64,000 nt of DNA from Acanthochromis polyacanthus (Eukaryota; Chordata; Actinopteri; Pomacentridae), in the NCBI RefSeq assembly GCF_021347895.1, contig NC_067129.1, positions 36,468,104-36,532,103 on the forward strand, given 5' to 3'. The notes beneath the pieces are model-generated. The model was not told where the DNA came from and searched no databases. It saw only the letters and a list, made by a program, of their open reading frames with translations. Position numbers and translations under genes: made by a program. Below are positions 9,578 through 20,040 of this stretch, piece by piece. The stretch's first letter is position 1; each line of letters opens with the position of its first letter.

Positions 9578-12105
9578 TTAAAGGTTCAGTCTGTTTGGCA
9601 CCCTTACCAGTCTGCCACTGCCTGTCCTGTGCTCCTGTGTGGGTGGCGGGTCAGCCTGGCCTGGTGGCCTGGCTTCCTGGGCACTGATGTCACAGTCCAC
9701 TACCTTATCCACTGCACTGCGAGGTGGACTTCCGGGTTGCTCCGAAACAGGGTCACTGTGCTGCTCCCTGTGTTGCTCGGGGTGGCACTCAGTTGCTCCC
9801 ACCTCCGCTGGCCGCAGGTCCACCCTGTTCCGCCGATAGTTTGTCCCTTCGACATCCACCAGGTATGATCTGGGGCCCACCTGCTGCAGGTAGACTCCTC
9901 TTTTCCACCTGCCCGTCCTGTCTCCAGGCAATGGCTTCATTCTAATGCCCTGGCCAACGCACAGCTGAGGCAGTTCTCTGGCTGACCTGTCATATCAGAG
10001 CTTGGCAGTTTGGTGCTTCACTCGCAGTTTTTCTGGGACCCCGGTGATCACGCTTGGCTCCAGGAGCGTGTCAGTGACTGGAAGTGAGGTCCTCAGTCTA
10101 CGAGACATCAGTCTCTGTACTACTAAGCATGCCCTCTGTAGGCGTGTTCCTCCACTGCAGAATAGCCAGCCACGGGTCATTGCCAGCATAGGTCGCCTTC
10201 TTACACAGGTTCTTCACTATTTTCACAGCCGACTCAGCTTTTCCATTAGCTTGTGGATGCCTGGGTGAGGATTTCACATGCTCAAAATCCCAATTCTATT
10301 TCCCAGAAATCTGAGTAATGATCAACGAGGAGTAGAAAGTCTTTGCTCACCTGTCTGAATAGGTCCGTGCTGACGATTTGCCATGGCCGGGTTGGTAGCA
10401 CATGCGACATCATTGTTTCGCGCTGCTGTTGATGTGAGTATTCATTACATGCTGAGCACTGACTCACAGTCCTTCACTTCGCCACGCATGTTCGGCCAGT
10501 AGAGTATGTCTCTAGCCTGCCTATAGCAAGCATCTCCACCTACATGGCTAGCATGAATGCATTTCAACATGTCAGCATGCAGTGATTTTGGCACTATGGC
10601 TCGCTGACTTTTGAAAAGCACTCCATCTTGTGCACTGATCTCATCCCTGATTGACCAGTATTCCCTGATGGCCAGCGGTGTCCTCCCGGTGATCTGGCCA
10701 TCCCTGTAGCACGGCCAGCTTCAGCAGCTGAAGTGCTCCATCTTCCTCAGTGTGTCTCCTGATCTGACTCAGCTGCTGGCTGATGACATTAAGGTAGTCA
10801 GTCTGGTTTATCTGTTCAGTGTCCTCCTGCGCCCTCTGCAGGCTACAGATGCTGTGTTTTGTGTATCTGGCGTCAGTCCTCTGTGGCGGGACCGTGGCTC
10901 CGCCCAATGCGTCACTGATGTGCATGTCCTGGCCTTGCTTGTATGTTACCTTGAGGTTGTAATTCTGGAGCGTGAGCAGCATGCTCTGAAGACGTTTAGG
11001 GGATGTGAGGAGGAGCTTTCCGCAGATCGAGATGAGTGGCTTATGGTCCGTTTCTGCTGTGATTTCCTCCCTCCCATACAGATAATGATGGAACTGTTGG
11101 CATGCGAACACAATACTCAAACATTCCTTTTAAATTTGAGCATAGTTTTGTTCGGTCGGGGTAAGGGCTCGTGATGCATAACATATCGGCTGATCCTCCT
11201 GTAACAAACAGCAGCCCAGTCCCTTCTGACTTGCATCACTCTGTATAGCGACAGGCTTGGTCACGTCATAATATTTCAGGATCGGAGCCACTATGACCAG
11301 ACGCTTGATTTCCGCAACTGCAGCATCATGTTTTGGGAGCCAGTGCCATGGAACATCCTTGTCCAGGAGCCTGCGTAGTGGCTCGCATACTTCTGAGAGG
11401 TGTGGCATGAACCTCGCAAAGTAAGTCACAAACTCTATCAGTCTTTGCACAGCTTTTGCATCCGTGGGGAGAGGCATGTCCTGGACAGCTCTGACTTTCT
11501 CTGGATCTGCTCTGAGCCCCTCTGCTGGCAGAATGTGCCCATGAAATCTGACCTCTTTGACCTTAAACTGCAGTTTCTTTAGACTTAGTCTCAGCTTGAC
11601 TTCTCTGCACCTGTCCATGAGTGCTGTCAGTTTTCTGTAATGGTCTTTTACGGCTTCTTCGTCAGTATTCCCACACCCCACCACAAGTATATCATCTGCA
11701 ATGGGTTCCACCCCACTGAGCCCTGCCAGCAGCTCATGTTGCTTTCGCTGGTATATTTCCGGGGCCACAGACACCCCAAAAGGCAGCTTCAACCAGCGCT
11801 TCCTACCCCAGGGTGTCCAAAATGTGGTCGTGAAACTGCTTTCCTCATCCAGCTTACACTGCAAAAAGGCATCACGCGCATCTACAAGGGTGCAGCACAT
11901 CCTCAAGTGTTGGCATTATGTAGTGAGATCTCCTCAGGGCCAGATTTAGTGCCTTGGGGTCCATGCAAATCCTCAGTTTCTCTGACTACTTGACGATAAC
12001 CATGTTGCTAATCCACTCAGTTGGTTCAGATGCTGAGGCTAAGTGTCCATCTCTTTCATATTTGTCCAGCTGACCCCTGACTGCATCCCTGAGAGCCACT
12101 GGAAT
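9578..12105 (-). pseudogene. Old Gypsy pol: RT core, RNase H, integrase remnants
   Basis: Reading from 12105 downward, RT begins with PTEWISNMVIVK and a TAG, then shifts frame. From 11906 to 11130 it is open for 258 codons, with LVDARDAFLQCKL, LPFGVSVAPEIYQ and the catalytic PIADDILV, then RNase H from AIQSDASQKGLG to LTPTEQNYAQI. A frameshift near 11125 leads into the rest of RNase H (FACQQFHHYLYGRE, TDHKPL). Integrase survives only in pieces (10282-10640, including PWQIVSTDLF). The tail at 9940-9578 has YLVDVEGTNYRRNRVDLRP, typical of the end of fish Gypsy pol. The copy is inactive. Confidence 0.85.
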
Positions 12106-12110
12106 GTTGC

Positions 12111-12484
12111 TGTGGCAACGGGCGTGGGAGAGCTCAGCTGCAGGAGAGAGAGGTGTGGAGGGGTGCGTGGAGGCAGCGTCAAGGTAATTGACACAGGTGG
12201 TGGTAATCGGCTGACCTGATTATCTCCGCAGTAGCAGCCGGAGCGGAGGATAAAAAGTCGGGCGGACAGAGAAGAGGAGAGATGAGAGGAGCAGCAGAGA
12301 GACAGGGGAAGCTGCATGAACTAAGAGACAGCGGAGACTGCGTAAACTGAGAGACAGCGGAGGCAGCGGAGGCTGCGTACCGGACTGTGGCGAACATTAA
12401 GTAGTGGAGTAATAAACAATATTCCCTCGACAACCAAGGCGTGTGTGTGTATTGAGTGGACCCACGGACAGCGAACCTGTCACA
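12111..12484 (+). repeat. 5' LTR of Gmr1-like element
   Basis: TGTGGCAACG to CCTGTCACA. It contains GATAAAAAG at about 12250 as a possible TATA-like box, and AATAAA at about 12410 as a polyadenylation signal. The right LTR is identical except for two substitutions. Confidence 0.95.
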
Positions 12485-12485
12485 T

Positions 12486-12496
12486 TGGCGCCCAAC
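12486..12496 (+). promoter_or_regulatory. Primer binding site
   Basis: TGGCGCCCAAC begins two bases after the 5' LTR. The initial TGG pairs with a tRNA CCA end. I cannot name the tRNA from sequence alone. Confidence 0.7.
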
Positions 12497-12566
12497 CGGC
12501 ACTTGATACACGGGGATGTCTGCGCCTCCGGCGCAGCCGGTGCAGCCCGTGGCTGCGCTGGCCTAG

Positions 12567-15500
12567 ATGCTCCGGGACTTGGCGGCGATGCACGCCGACC
12601 AGGCGGCGGCGAATCGGCAGCACCTGGAGGCGCTGCACCAACAGACGGAGAGGCAGACCCGCGTCTTGGAGCAGCTGTTGTCTCGACCGGGGGGATCGCC
12701 GGGCTCCTCCTCCTCCTCCTCCATCTCCGGGCTGTCTCTGCAAAGGATGACGGCGGAGGATGACCCGCAGTCGTTTTTGGACATGTTCCAGGCCACGGCA
12801 GTGGCGTGTGCGTGGCCGCAGGCAGAGTGGGCGGTGCGGCTGCTTCCCCTACTGATGGGGGAGGCCCAGACGGCAGCGATCAGCCTGCCGGCGGCGGCCC
12901 GGAGGAATTTCGCTGATGTCAGGAAGGCGGTGCTGGACAGGACGGGCCTCTCGCCTGAGGACCACCGGCGCCGTTTCCGGGGCGCTCGGCTGGGGGCGGG
13001 CGACCGCCCGTTTGTGTTTGCCCAGCAGGTGAAGGACGCAGCAACCAGGTGGCTGCTGCCGGGGGAGACCGCGGAGGAGAGTCGGCTTCTGGAGAAGATT
13101 GTGGTGGAGCAGTTCATCGAGGGGTTGCCAGGGGAGATGAGCAACTGGGTGAGGTATCATCGCCCGGCCGATCTGAGGGCAGCAGTGACGCTGGCTGAGG
13201 ATCACCTGGCGGTCCAGTCGGGAGGCCAAGGACGGGCACCTCCCGGAATGCGACCGACACCAGCGCCACGCAGGAAAACCCTGGCTGCGCTGACATCGGC
13301 GCCACGTTCACCGACGCCTCCGGTTCCGGCGCCCCGTACTAACCTCTCTTTTGCTTCTCCTCCACACCAGGCTCCGGCTGCTGCTGACGCTGTTTCCAAC
13401 CCACCGGGGGCTCCTCAAACGTCAGGACAGGAGTGCTGGCGGTGTGGGCAGCCTGGCCACTTCCGACGGGAGTGTCCGCTCATGGAGGTCGGCCAGGTGG
13501 TTCGGGTTGCCGGCACGCCAGCACCTTCTCCCGGTCCGGGAGGGACATACAGCGTTCCGGTAAGGATCCAGGGGGGTGTACATCGGGCTATGGTGGATTC
13601 GGGCTGTGGACAGTTCCTGATTCACCAAAACCTGGTTCAACCCGGGGCATTGGTGGAGGCATCCTGGGTGAGGATAAGGTGTGTACATGGGGATGTTCAC
13701 AAATATCCTGTTGTGCCAGTGGAAGTTAGATTCAAGGGAAAAAAGCATATCATCAAGGCCGCGGTTAGCTCCCGCCTTATTTTGGGTACGGATTGGCCTG
13801 GGTTCCAGGGGGCAGTGGGGAAATGTGTGGGAGTGCGTTCACGAGCGGTAGGGACGTGTGATATGTGTGCTGTGCTCAGTGGTGATGCGAGGTTGTCCGA
13901 CACTGCAGACGGGGAGGGGGATCCTGAGGGGCCTCGTCAGGAGGCTCCGCGGGTTCCTGTCATACACCCCATGGAAGATTTTCCTCTGGAACAGTCTCGG
14001 GATGACACACTGCGCTCAGCTTTCGACCAAGTGATAAAGATTGATGGTCAGTTGGTGCACCCGGGCACAGCACCTGCATATCCACACTTTTCATTAATCA
14101 GAGACAGATTATACAGAGTGACTCGTGACACTCAGACGCAGAATATAGCCACCCAATTGTTGGTGCCAAGGGGCCGCCGGGAAACAGTTTTCCAGGCGGC
14201 ACATTTCAACCCAATGGCTGGTCACATGGGGTATGAAAAAACACTCGACCGGGTCATGGCCCGATTCTATTGGCCTGGCATTCGGGAAGACGTACGCCGG
14301 TGGTGTGCGTCTTGTCCTGAATGCCAGTTGGTTAACCAACCGGCCATCCCACGGGCGCCTTTACACCCATTACCATTGATAGAGGTTCCATTTGAAAGAA
14401 TTGGTATGGACCTCATCGGGCCATTTCACCGGAGCGCACGAGGATATCGGTTTGTGTTAGTCCTAGTGGATTACGCAACACGATATCCCGAAGCAGTGCC
14501 GTTGCGCACCATCTCTGCAAAGAGTGTTGCACAAGCACTGTTTCAGGTCATCTCCCGAGTTGGAATCCCCAAAGAGATTCTGACTGACCAGGGCACCTCG
14601 TTTATGTCACGAACACTTCGGGAACTTTACGAATTATTGGGCATCAAGTCTATTCGGACAAGTGTGTACCACCCACAGACCGATGGTCTGGTGGAGCGTC
14701 TGAATAAGACCTTGAAGAACATGATTCGTAAGTTCATTCACGAGGAGAGCAGCAATTGGGATAAATGGCTGGACCCTCTGTTGTTTGCAGTGCGGGAGGT
14801 GCCCCAGGCCTCCACGGGATTTTCTCCCTTTGAACTGCTGTTTGGCAGGAAGCCACGTGGGGTTTTGGACCTGGTTAAAGAAAACTGGGAGGAAGGTCCA
14901 AGCCCAAGTAAGAATGAAATACAGTACGTCCTGGACCTTAGAGCAAAACTCCAATCACTGGGACAGCTTTCACGTGAGAATTTGCTCAAGGCCCAGGAAC
15001 GACAACAACGCCTGTACAACAGAGGGGCAAAGCTCAGACAATTTTCACCGGGAGACAAAGTACTTGTATTACTCCCATCTTCTAGCTCGAAATTACTCGC
15101 CAAGTGGCAAGGGCCCTTCGTGGTCACACGACGAGTAGGGGAGGTGGATTATGAGGTGGCACGCTCTGACAGGGGAGAAGCAACACAGGTTTACCACCTC
15201 AACCTCCTAAAAGCATGGAGAGAGGCGGAGTCGGCTTCTTTGGTGACTGTAGTTGAAGAGAGAGACGAGTTAGGGCCTGAGGTTCCAAAGTCGGGCAATT
15301 CCACCTCACTCCCCGTTGAAAACCACTTCTCGCAGTCCCAAAAAGCCGACATTGCCATGTTGCAGGAGCGGTTTGCTGACGTGTTTTCCCCCCTGCCAGG
15401 GCGTACAGACCTCATACAGCACCACATCGAGACCCCCCGAGGCGTGAGGGTTTTTTCACGACCTTACAGACTGCCTGAACATAAGAGAAAATTAGTTCAG

Positions 15501-16724
15501 AAGGAATTGAAAGCAATGCTAGAGATGGGAGTGATAGAAGAGTCAAACAGTGCCTGGTGTAGCCCCATTGTTCTTGTCGTCACGAAGGATGGGTCTATAC
15601 GGTTCTGTGTGGACTACCGCAGGGTGAATGACGTGACACGATTTGATGCCTATCCCATGCCCAGGGTCGACGAGCTCCTGGATCGGCTGGGCACTGCGCG
15701 TTTCTTCACCACACTGGATTTGACCAAGGGCCACTGGCAGATTCCCCTGTCACTGGAGTCCAAGGAAAAAACGGCCTTCTCCACTCCGTACGGTTTGTAC
15801 CAATTCGTGACGCTTCCGTTCGGGTTGTTCGGAGCCCCAGCCACGTTCCAGCGTCTCATGGACAAGGTGCTGCGGCCACACGCAGCATATGCGGCCGCCT
15901 GCCTGGATGATGTTATCATCCATAGTAACAGCTGGGCGGCGCATGTGCGGCAGGTGGCCACGGTGCTGGAGTCCTTGAGACAGGCGGGGCTGACGGCCAA
16001 CCCGAAGAAGTGCGCGGTTGGACGGAGGGAGGTACGGTATCTGGGTCACCACTTGGGCGGCGGGCAGGTGCGCCCACAGGTGGATAAGACAGCAGCGATC
16101 GCAGCCTGTCCGCAGCCCAAGTCCAAAAAAGAGGTACGGCGGTTCCTGGGGCTGGCGGGCTACTATCAGCGGTTCATACCTAAATTCTCGGACCTGGCCA
16201 GCCCCTTGACCGACCTGACCCGGAAGAGTGCCTCAGATCCGGTCCAGTGGACGGAGCAGTGCCAGCGGGCGTTTGAGAGAATAAAGCAGGCCCTCTGTGG
16301 GGAGCCACTCCTCTACACACCTAACTTCTCTCTCCCTTTTTTCCTGCAGACTGATGCGTCGAACAGAGGGCTGGGGGCCGTTTTGTCCCAGCAGGTGCAG
16401 GGCGTCGACCGCCCTGTAGTTTACATCAGCCGCAAGTTGTCTGAGAGGGAGGCTCGCTACAGCACGGTAGAGAAAGAGTGCCTGGCAATCAGGTGGGCGG
16501 TCGGGGCCCTGCGCTACTACCTCCTGGGACGCCCATTCACCCTCTGTTCGGACCACGCCCCTCTCCAATGGCTCCATCGCATGAAGGATACCAACGCCCG
16601 AATCACACGGTGGTATCTAGCTCTACAGCCTTTTAAGTTCACAGTGATTCATAGGCCGGGGGCGCAGATGGCCGTGGCTGACTTCCTCTCCCGCTCCTTG
16701 GAGCCAGTGGGGGGAGTTGGTTAG
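12567..16724 (+). CDS. Gag-Pol polyprotein, Gmr1-like, 1385 aa
   Basis: One uninterrupted frame. Residues about 1-45 look like coiled coil. About 60-215 is a gag domain resembling the vertebrate SCAN domain (AVRLLPLLMGEAQ, then LDRTGLSPEDHRRRF). A CCHC knuckle CWRCGQPGHFRREC is at 290-303. Aspartic protease has D344-S-G. Integrase follows, with an HHCC-type region about 546-583 and catalytic D615, D674, E710 (D,D35E), then a GPY/F-like segment LAKWQGPFVV. RT comes after, with FCVDYRRVND, LPFGLFGAPATFQR and LDD (D1114, D1115), then RNase H with TDASNRGLGAVLS and SDHAPLQWL. The ATG at 12567 directly follows an in-frame TAG (12564). A 16-codon leader in the same frame starts at 12516, so the original start may have been there. 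All catalytic residues I checked are present. Products would act in cytoplasmic particles and then integrate cDNA in the nucleus. Confidence 0.9.
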   Translation: MLRDLAAMHADQAAANRQHLEALHQQTERQTRVLEQLLSRPGGSPGSSSSSSISGLSLQRMTAEDDPQSFLDMFQATAVACAWPQAEWAVRLLPLLMGEAQTAAISLPAAARRNFADVRKAVLDRTGLSPEDHRRRFRGARLGAGDRPFVFAQQVKDAATRWLLPGETAEESRLLEKIVVEQFIEGLPGEMSNWVRYHRPADLRAAVTLAEDHLAVQSGGQGRAPPGMRPTPAPRRKTLAALTSAPRSPTPPVPAPRTNLSFASPPHQAPAAADAVSNPPGAPQTSGQECWRCGQPGHFRRECPLMEVGQVVRVAGTPAPSPGPGGTYSVPVRIQGGVHRAMVDSGCGQFLIHQNLVQPGALVEASWVRIRCVHGDVHKYPVVPVEVRFKGKKHIIKAAVSSRLILGTDWPGFQGAVGKCVGVRSRAVGTCDMCAVLSGDARLSDTADGEGDPEGPRQEAPRVPVIHPMEDFPLEQSRDDTLRSAFDQVIKIDGQLVHPGTAPAYPHFSLIRDRLYRVTRDTQTQNIATQLLVPRGRRETVFQAAHFNPMAGHMGYEKTLDRVMARFYWPGIREDVRRWCASCPECQLVNQPAIPRAPLHPLPLIEVPFERIGMDLIGPFHRSARGYRFVLVLVDYATRYPEAVPLRTISAKSVAQALFQVISRVGIPKEILTDQGTSFMSRTLRELYELLGIKSIRTSVYHPQTDGLVERLNKTLKNMIRKFIHEESSNWDKWLDPLLFAVREVPQASTGFSPFELLFGRKPRGVLDLVKENWEEGPSPSKNEIQYVLDLRAKLQSLGQLSRENLLKAQERQQRLYNRGAKLRQFSPGDKVLVLLPSSSSKLLAKWQGPFVVTRRVGEVDYEVARSDRGEATQVYHLNLLKAWREAESASLVTVVEERDELGPEVPKSGNSTSLPVENHFSQSQKADIAMLQERFADVFSPLPGRTDLIQHHIETPRGVRVFSRPYRLPEHKRKLVQKELKAMLEMGVIEESNSAWCSPIVLVVTKDGSIRFCVDYRRVNDVTRFDAYPMPRVDELLDRLGTARFFTTLDLTKGHWQIPLSLESKEKTAFSTPYGLYQFVTLPFGLFGAPATFQRLMDKVLRPHAAYAAACLDDVIIHSNSWAAHVRQVATVLESLRQAGLTANPKKCAVGRREVRYLGHHLGGGQVRPQVDKTAAIAACPQPKSKKEVRRFLGLAGYYQRFIPKFSDLASPLTDLTRKSASDPVQWTEQCQRAFERIKQALCGEPLLYTPNFSLPFFLQTDASNRGLGAVLSQQVQGVDRPVVYISRKLSEREARYSTVEKECLAIRWAVGALRYYLLGRPFTLCSDHAPLQWLHRMKDTNARITRWYLALQPFKFTVIHRPGAQMAVADFLSRSLEPVGGVG

Positions 16725-16763
16725 GCCGGATGGCTCCCCGGCCTAAGTCGGGCAGTGGGGATA

Positions 16764-17137
16764 TGTGGCGACGGGCGTGGGAGAGCTCAGCTGCAGGAGA
16801 GAGAGGTGTGGAGGGGTGCGTGGAGGCAGCGTCAAGGTAATTGACACAGGTGGTGGTAATCGGCTGACCTGATTATCTCCGCAGTAGCAGCCGGAGCGGA
16901 GGATAAAAAGTCGGGCGGACAGAGAAGAGGAGAGATGAGAGGAGCAGCGGAGAGACAGGGGAAGCTGCATGAACTAAGAGACAGCGGAGACTGCGTAAAC
17001 TGAGAGACAGCGGAGGCAGCGGAGGCTGCGTACCGGACTGTGGCGAACATTAAGTAGTGGAGTAATAAACAATATTCCCTCGACAACCAAGGCGTGTGTG
17101 TGTATTGAGTGGACCCACGGACAGCGAACCTGTCACA
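16764..17137 (+). repeat. 3' LTR of Gmr1-like element
   Basis: 374 bp, two substitutions from the 5' LTR. The purine-rich AGTGGGGATA immediately before it (to 16763) is the likely plus-strand primer. Confidence 0.95.
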
Positions 17138-17142
17138 GTTGC

Positions 17143-18509
17143 GTGGAGAGGCCTGCACTGGGGGAACACCCTTATCCAGTCCAAAGTGAACCTCCCCTGG
17201 GAGTGACTCAACTGGGGCATTGAAAACATCCTCATAGGTACGGACAAGGTGCTTTCTGGTTATGGACTCTGAGCTGCTGTGCCCCACCATAAGTAGCTCT
17301 TTAGGTATAGTGAAGTGCATCAAACCTAGACGTTCGCTGGTTTGGCCTGACAACAGGGGTCTCTGTCCGCACCTCACTATCTCAAAGCTCAGCTTGTGTG
17401 TTTTTTTTCTCACTACACACTCTGTCTTCAATAAGCCAATGGATCCCATTGACTGGTCTGAATACAGTACCAGTCTGGTTTGGCTTGGTAATAACTTTGC
17501 CTGGGGTGCAAGTTTCCTCACATCTTTTATGCTCATTACATCACAGGTTGCCCCTGAGTCTAACTGGCACCTCTGGAGACCCCCGTTCATTTTGATATGA
17601 GCAAACCACTTCTTCCCGCTTCCCTGCACTGTTCCTATGCTCTCAGCCGTGTATATGTGTGCCTCAGAGTCAGATGTGTCCATATCCTCTGGGGCCTCAG
17701 TGTCTGCTGCATTCAGCTGCCTCGTGGCATGGCCCCTCTTCATGCACATTTTTGCAAAGTGGTTTGCAGTCCCACAATAGCGACAGTTCTTACCATATGC
17801 TGGGCAAAATTCACGTCCGCGCCTGTGCGTGTTGCCACAAAATTTGCATATGGCGCCTTTTTGTGTGTATGACATCTGATTCTGAGACCCTTCATGGCGA
17901 CCCTGCCTGGGTGCAGCCCGTGGCCGATGGCTGTCTGTTGCATGCACTGTCTCTGGTGTTCTGTCTTGTATCATTGCTTTTAAGCCCATGTCTGTCATTT
18001 CCGCAGCCCGACATATTTCAATGGCCGATGTAAGAGTGAGCTGTTTTTCTCTGAGCAGGTGCCGACGTACGGCCTCCCTCACACACACCTAGCACCAGTC
18101 TGTCTCTTATCAGGTCTGCTTTAAGTTCACTGTACTCACAAGATGCAGCCTTCTCCCTCAGCCGTGTTACAAACGCGTCGATGGGCTCCCCCTCGTCTTG
18201 CTTGCAGTTGCCGAAGACATACCTCTCAAATATCACATTCCTGGCCGGCTTGAAATGTGCCCCCAAAGTGTCAAGAATTGCCGTGGGGTCCTTCGCCTGT
18301 TCGTCCGAGAGGCCCAAATTGTGCTTGTATATGTGATGACATTCACTGCCCATCACTCTCCGCAGGGTGGCTGCCTGTATCGCCTTCCCCTTTTCTGCTA
18401 GCCCCAACGCTAGCATGTAATCCTCGAATTCCGACCTGAATTCATCCCAGTTGCGAGCGAGGTCGCCAGTCAGTTTCATCTCACTTGGTGGAGGTACCGC
18501 AGAAGCCAT
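17143..18509 (-). pseudogene. Old Gypsy gag, protease and start of RT
   Basis: The start codon at 18509 opens a gag with NWDEFRSEFEDYMLALGL and ERYVFGNCKQDEGEPIDAF. Near 18075 the frame shifts by two bases within a GT run; the same protein continues in another frame with RRHLLREKQLTL. Two zinc knuckles follow (CKFCGNTHRRGREFC and CRYCGTANHFAKMC), then protease with QLDSGATCDVMS, and the N-terminal RT linker FGLDKGVPPVQASPRN, where the Gmr1-like element interrupts. The open frame runs on into the inserted LTR to 16832, but those last codons are not part of the gene. Apart from the shift this half is well preserved. Confidence 0.85.
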
Positions 18510-18576
18510 TGTGATGCAGACGCCTGTCTTTCCGGTACTTAAACTCAGATACTTGAATAGTTCACTTCTAACACCA

Positions 18577-18745
18577 TTTTAGTGTGAAACAAACGGACAG
18601 GAGGCAAAGCGTGAGTCTGTAACTACATGTATTGAGTACGAGCGGCAGATGATAAAAACATCGCTTCCTGTTTCCTGCTTTGCTCTACCAAATACATTCA
18701 ACCACTAGAGGGGGGGGGCTAACTCTATAGAACAGTCCTGTAACA
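18577..18745 (-). repeat. Right (5') LTR of old Gypsy
   Basis: 169 bp matching 9163-9332. Its inner terminus reads TTTTAGTG on the + strand where the other copy has TGTTAGTG, so one terminal dinucleotide has mutated. Confidence 0.85.
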
Positions 18746-18750
18746 CCAGC

Positions 18751-20040
18751 TCTAAACTGTTCTTTCTCGTTGACTTCTGGTGTTGCAACAAATTAAAACA
18801 ACAACTGTATTTTGTATTTCAGGTTAAAAAGCAAGAGCAAAAATCCAACACTGTGGTTTTTTCATTAGTTAAATAATACATTTCTACATTTAAGTTTTAA
18901 AACTAAAAAACTAAAAAACAAAAAAACAACGCAGTTTATTGGTTTTTCAGATTTTATTTTGAAATGGAAAAACAAATGAGCAAACCATACAGAGATTTAA
19001 TCAGCAACCCATTTTCTTGTTTATGCAAATTCTTTATTTCATTTCTCATTCTTTGTGTATTTATTTAAAGGAACTAGTGAACACTGACTTCAGTAACCTC
19101 AGTATGATCACCATTACACCATACACTCTCCTCATATCTTGTATCATACTTGTTTATATTTGAAATTAGAAATTTAATATGTCTAATGCCATATACTGTG
19201 AGCGTAGTTAGTCTTATTTTGATTATCTCTCCACGAGGAACATCAATATTTCAAAGATGTGTCACAATACTACACTATTTGGATAATATATACAGCAGAA
19301 ACACATCTGAAAGTGTAACTCTTTAAGGGACATCTGGACACCAGCTGTACCTGATGGCAAATGCATCAGACCCCCTTGTCAGTTAATGATTTGCAAAAGT
19401 CTCTTTTAAAGGACCACACCTGAAAGCACCACTTTGAGTCCTCCTTTCTAAGAGTCCTCCTCCCCCAGACTCATCTTTCCTCTGATCTAAATCCTATGTA
19501 AATTCTTCAAGACCCACTTGGAGACCTATCTGACACACATCCAGAGGCCAATGGCAGAAGCACCGTGCCAGCATCACTACGTGCATACAAGTAAGTTTCA
19601 GTCATTGAAATATGCTGCAACCTTCTAAATTCTCTTTAATCACAAAGACAAATTCTTGTTTCCAAATTACGCTTCCATTAAATTTGCAACTGCTTTCAGG
19701 TGTGGTCTATTGATCCTTTCTTCTTAGAGCCCTATATTTCACTGTAATATCAATCCTGTGTTCTTTTCCTTTCCTTTTTATTCACTCGTAATCACTGCAT
19801 TGTTTGTCTTGTGTAGTTGGTTGTCTTCATATATGTCATTGTTGTGTCATAGTAGTTATTGTGTTGTTAGTTTGATAGAGGTTGTTTGTTTAATAAATGT
19901 ACATGAATATAAGTTAAGTGCCTCCACTATCCATGAGCAAGATAATAGATGGAGAACAGACAAACAAATACAAACAGAACAATGAGCATTTTGGAGGTCG
20001 GCAAGGCAGATCTGCAGATCTGATAGGTGTAGCTCCAGAT
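18751..20040. other. Non-coding stretch, no gene recognised
   Basis: A-rich sequence near 18900 and an otherwise anonymous AT-rich stretch. A phrase at 19500-19530 could be the end of a decayed LINE (KTHLETYL in one frame), but this is too short to call. Confidence 0.4.

Larger units (their letters stand above)
12111..17137 (+). mobile_element. Young Gmr1-like Ty3/Gypsy retrotransposon
   Basis: 5027 bp with 374-bp LTRs at both ends and the 5-bp duplication GTTGC (12106-12110 and 17138-17142). The LTRs differ at only two positions that I can find (12117 against 16770, and 12296 against 16949), so the insertion is recent. A primer site follows the 5' LTR, and a single long gag-pol frame fills the interior. 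Integrase lies upstream of reverse transcriptase, the Copia-like order reported for the Gmr1 group of deuterostome Gypsy elements. It sits in the RT region of the old minus-strand Gypsy. Confidence 0.95.
9163..18745 (-). mobile_element. Old Ty3/Gypsy element, split by a Gmr1-like element
   Basis: Short LTRs of about 170 bp (9163-9332 and 18577-18745) are flanked by CCAGC on both sides (9158-9162 and 18746-18750). The minus strand carries, from the right, gag, two zinc knuckles, protease, reverse transcriptase, RNase H, integrase remnants and a C-terminal tail. The order is the usual Gypsy one, with integrase last. The presumed primer site is TGGTGTTAGAAGTG on the minus strand at 18561-18576, directly next to the 5' LTR. 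The coding region has several frameshifts and stops, and 5 kb of younger Gypsy sits inside the reverse transcriptase. Confidence 0.9.

Noticed and set aside
9470..9868. 132-residue + frame starting with a CV repeat
   Set aside because: Created by the GT microsatellite and the complement of the old Gypsy pol tail.
16832..17142. C-terminal part of a 418-residue minus frame as a novel fusion protein
   Set aside because: These codons lie in the LTR and target duplication of the inserted Gmr1-like element; the old Gypsy gene stops being read at the insertion.
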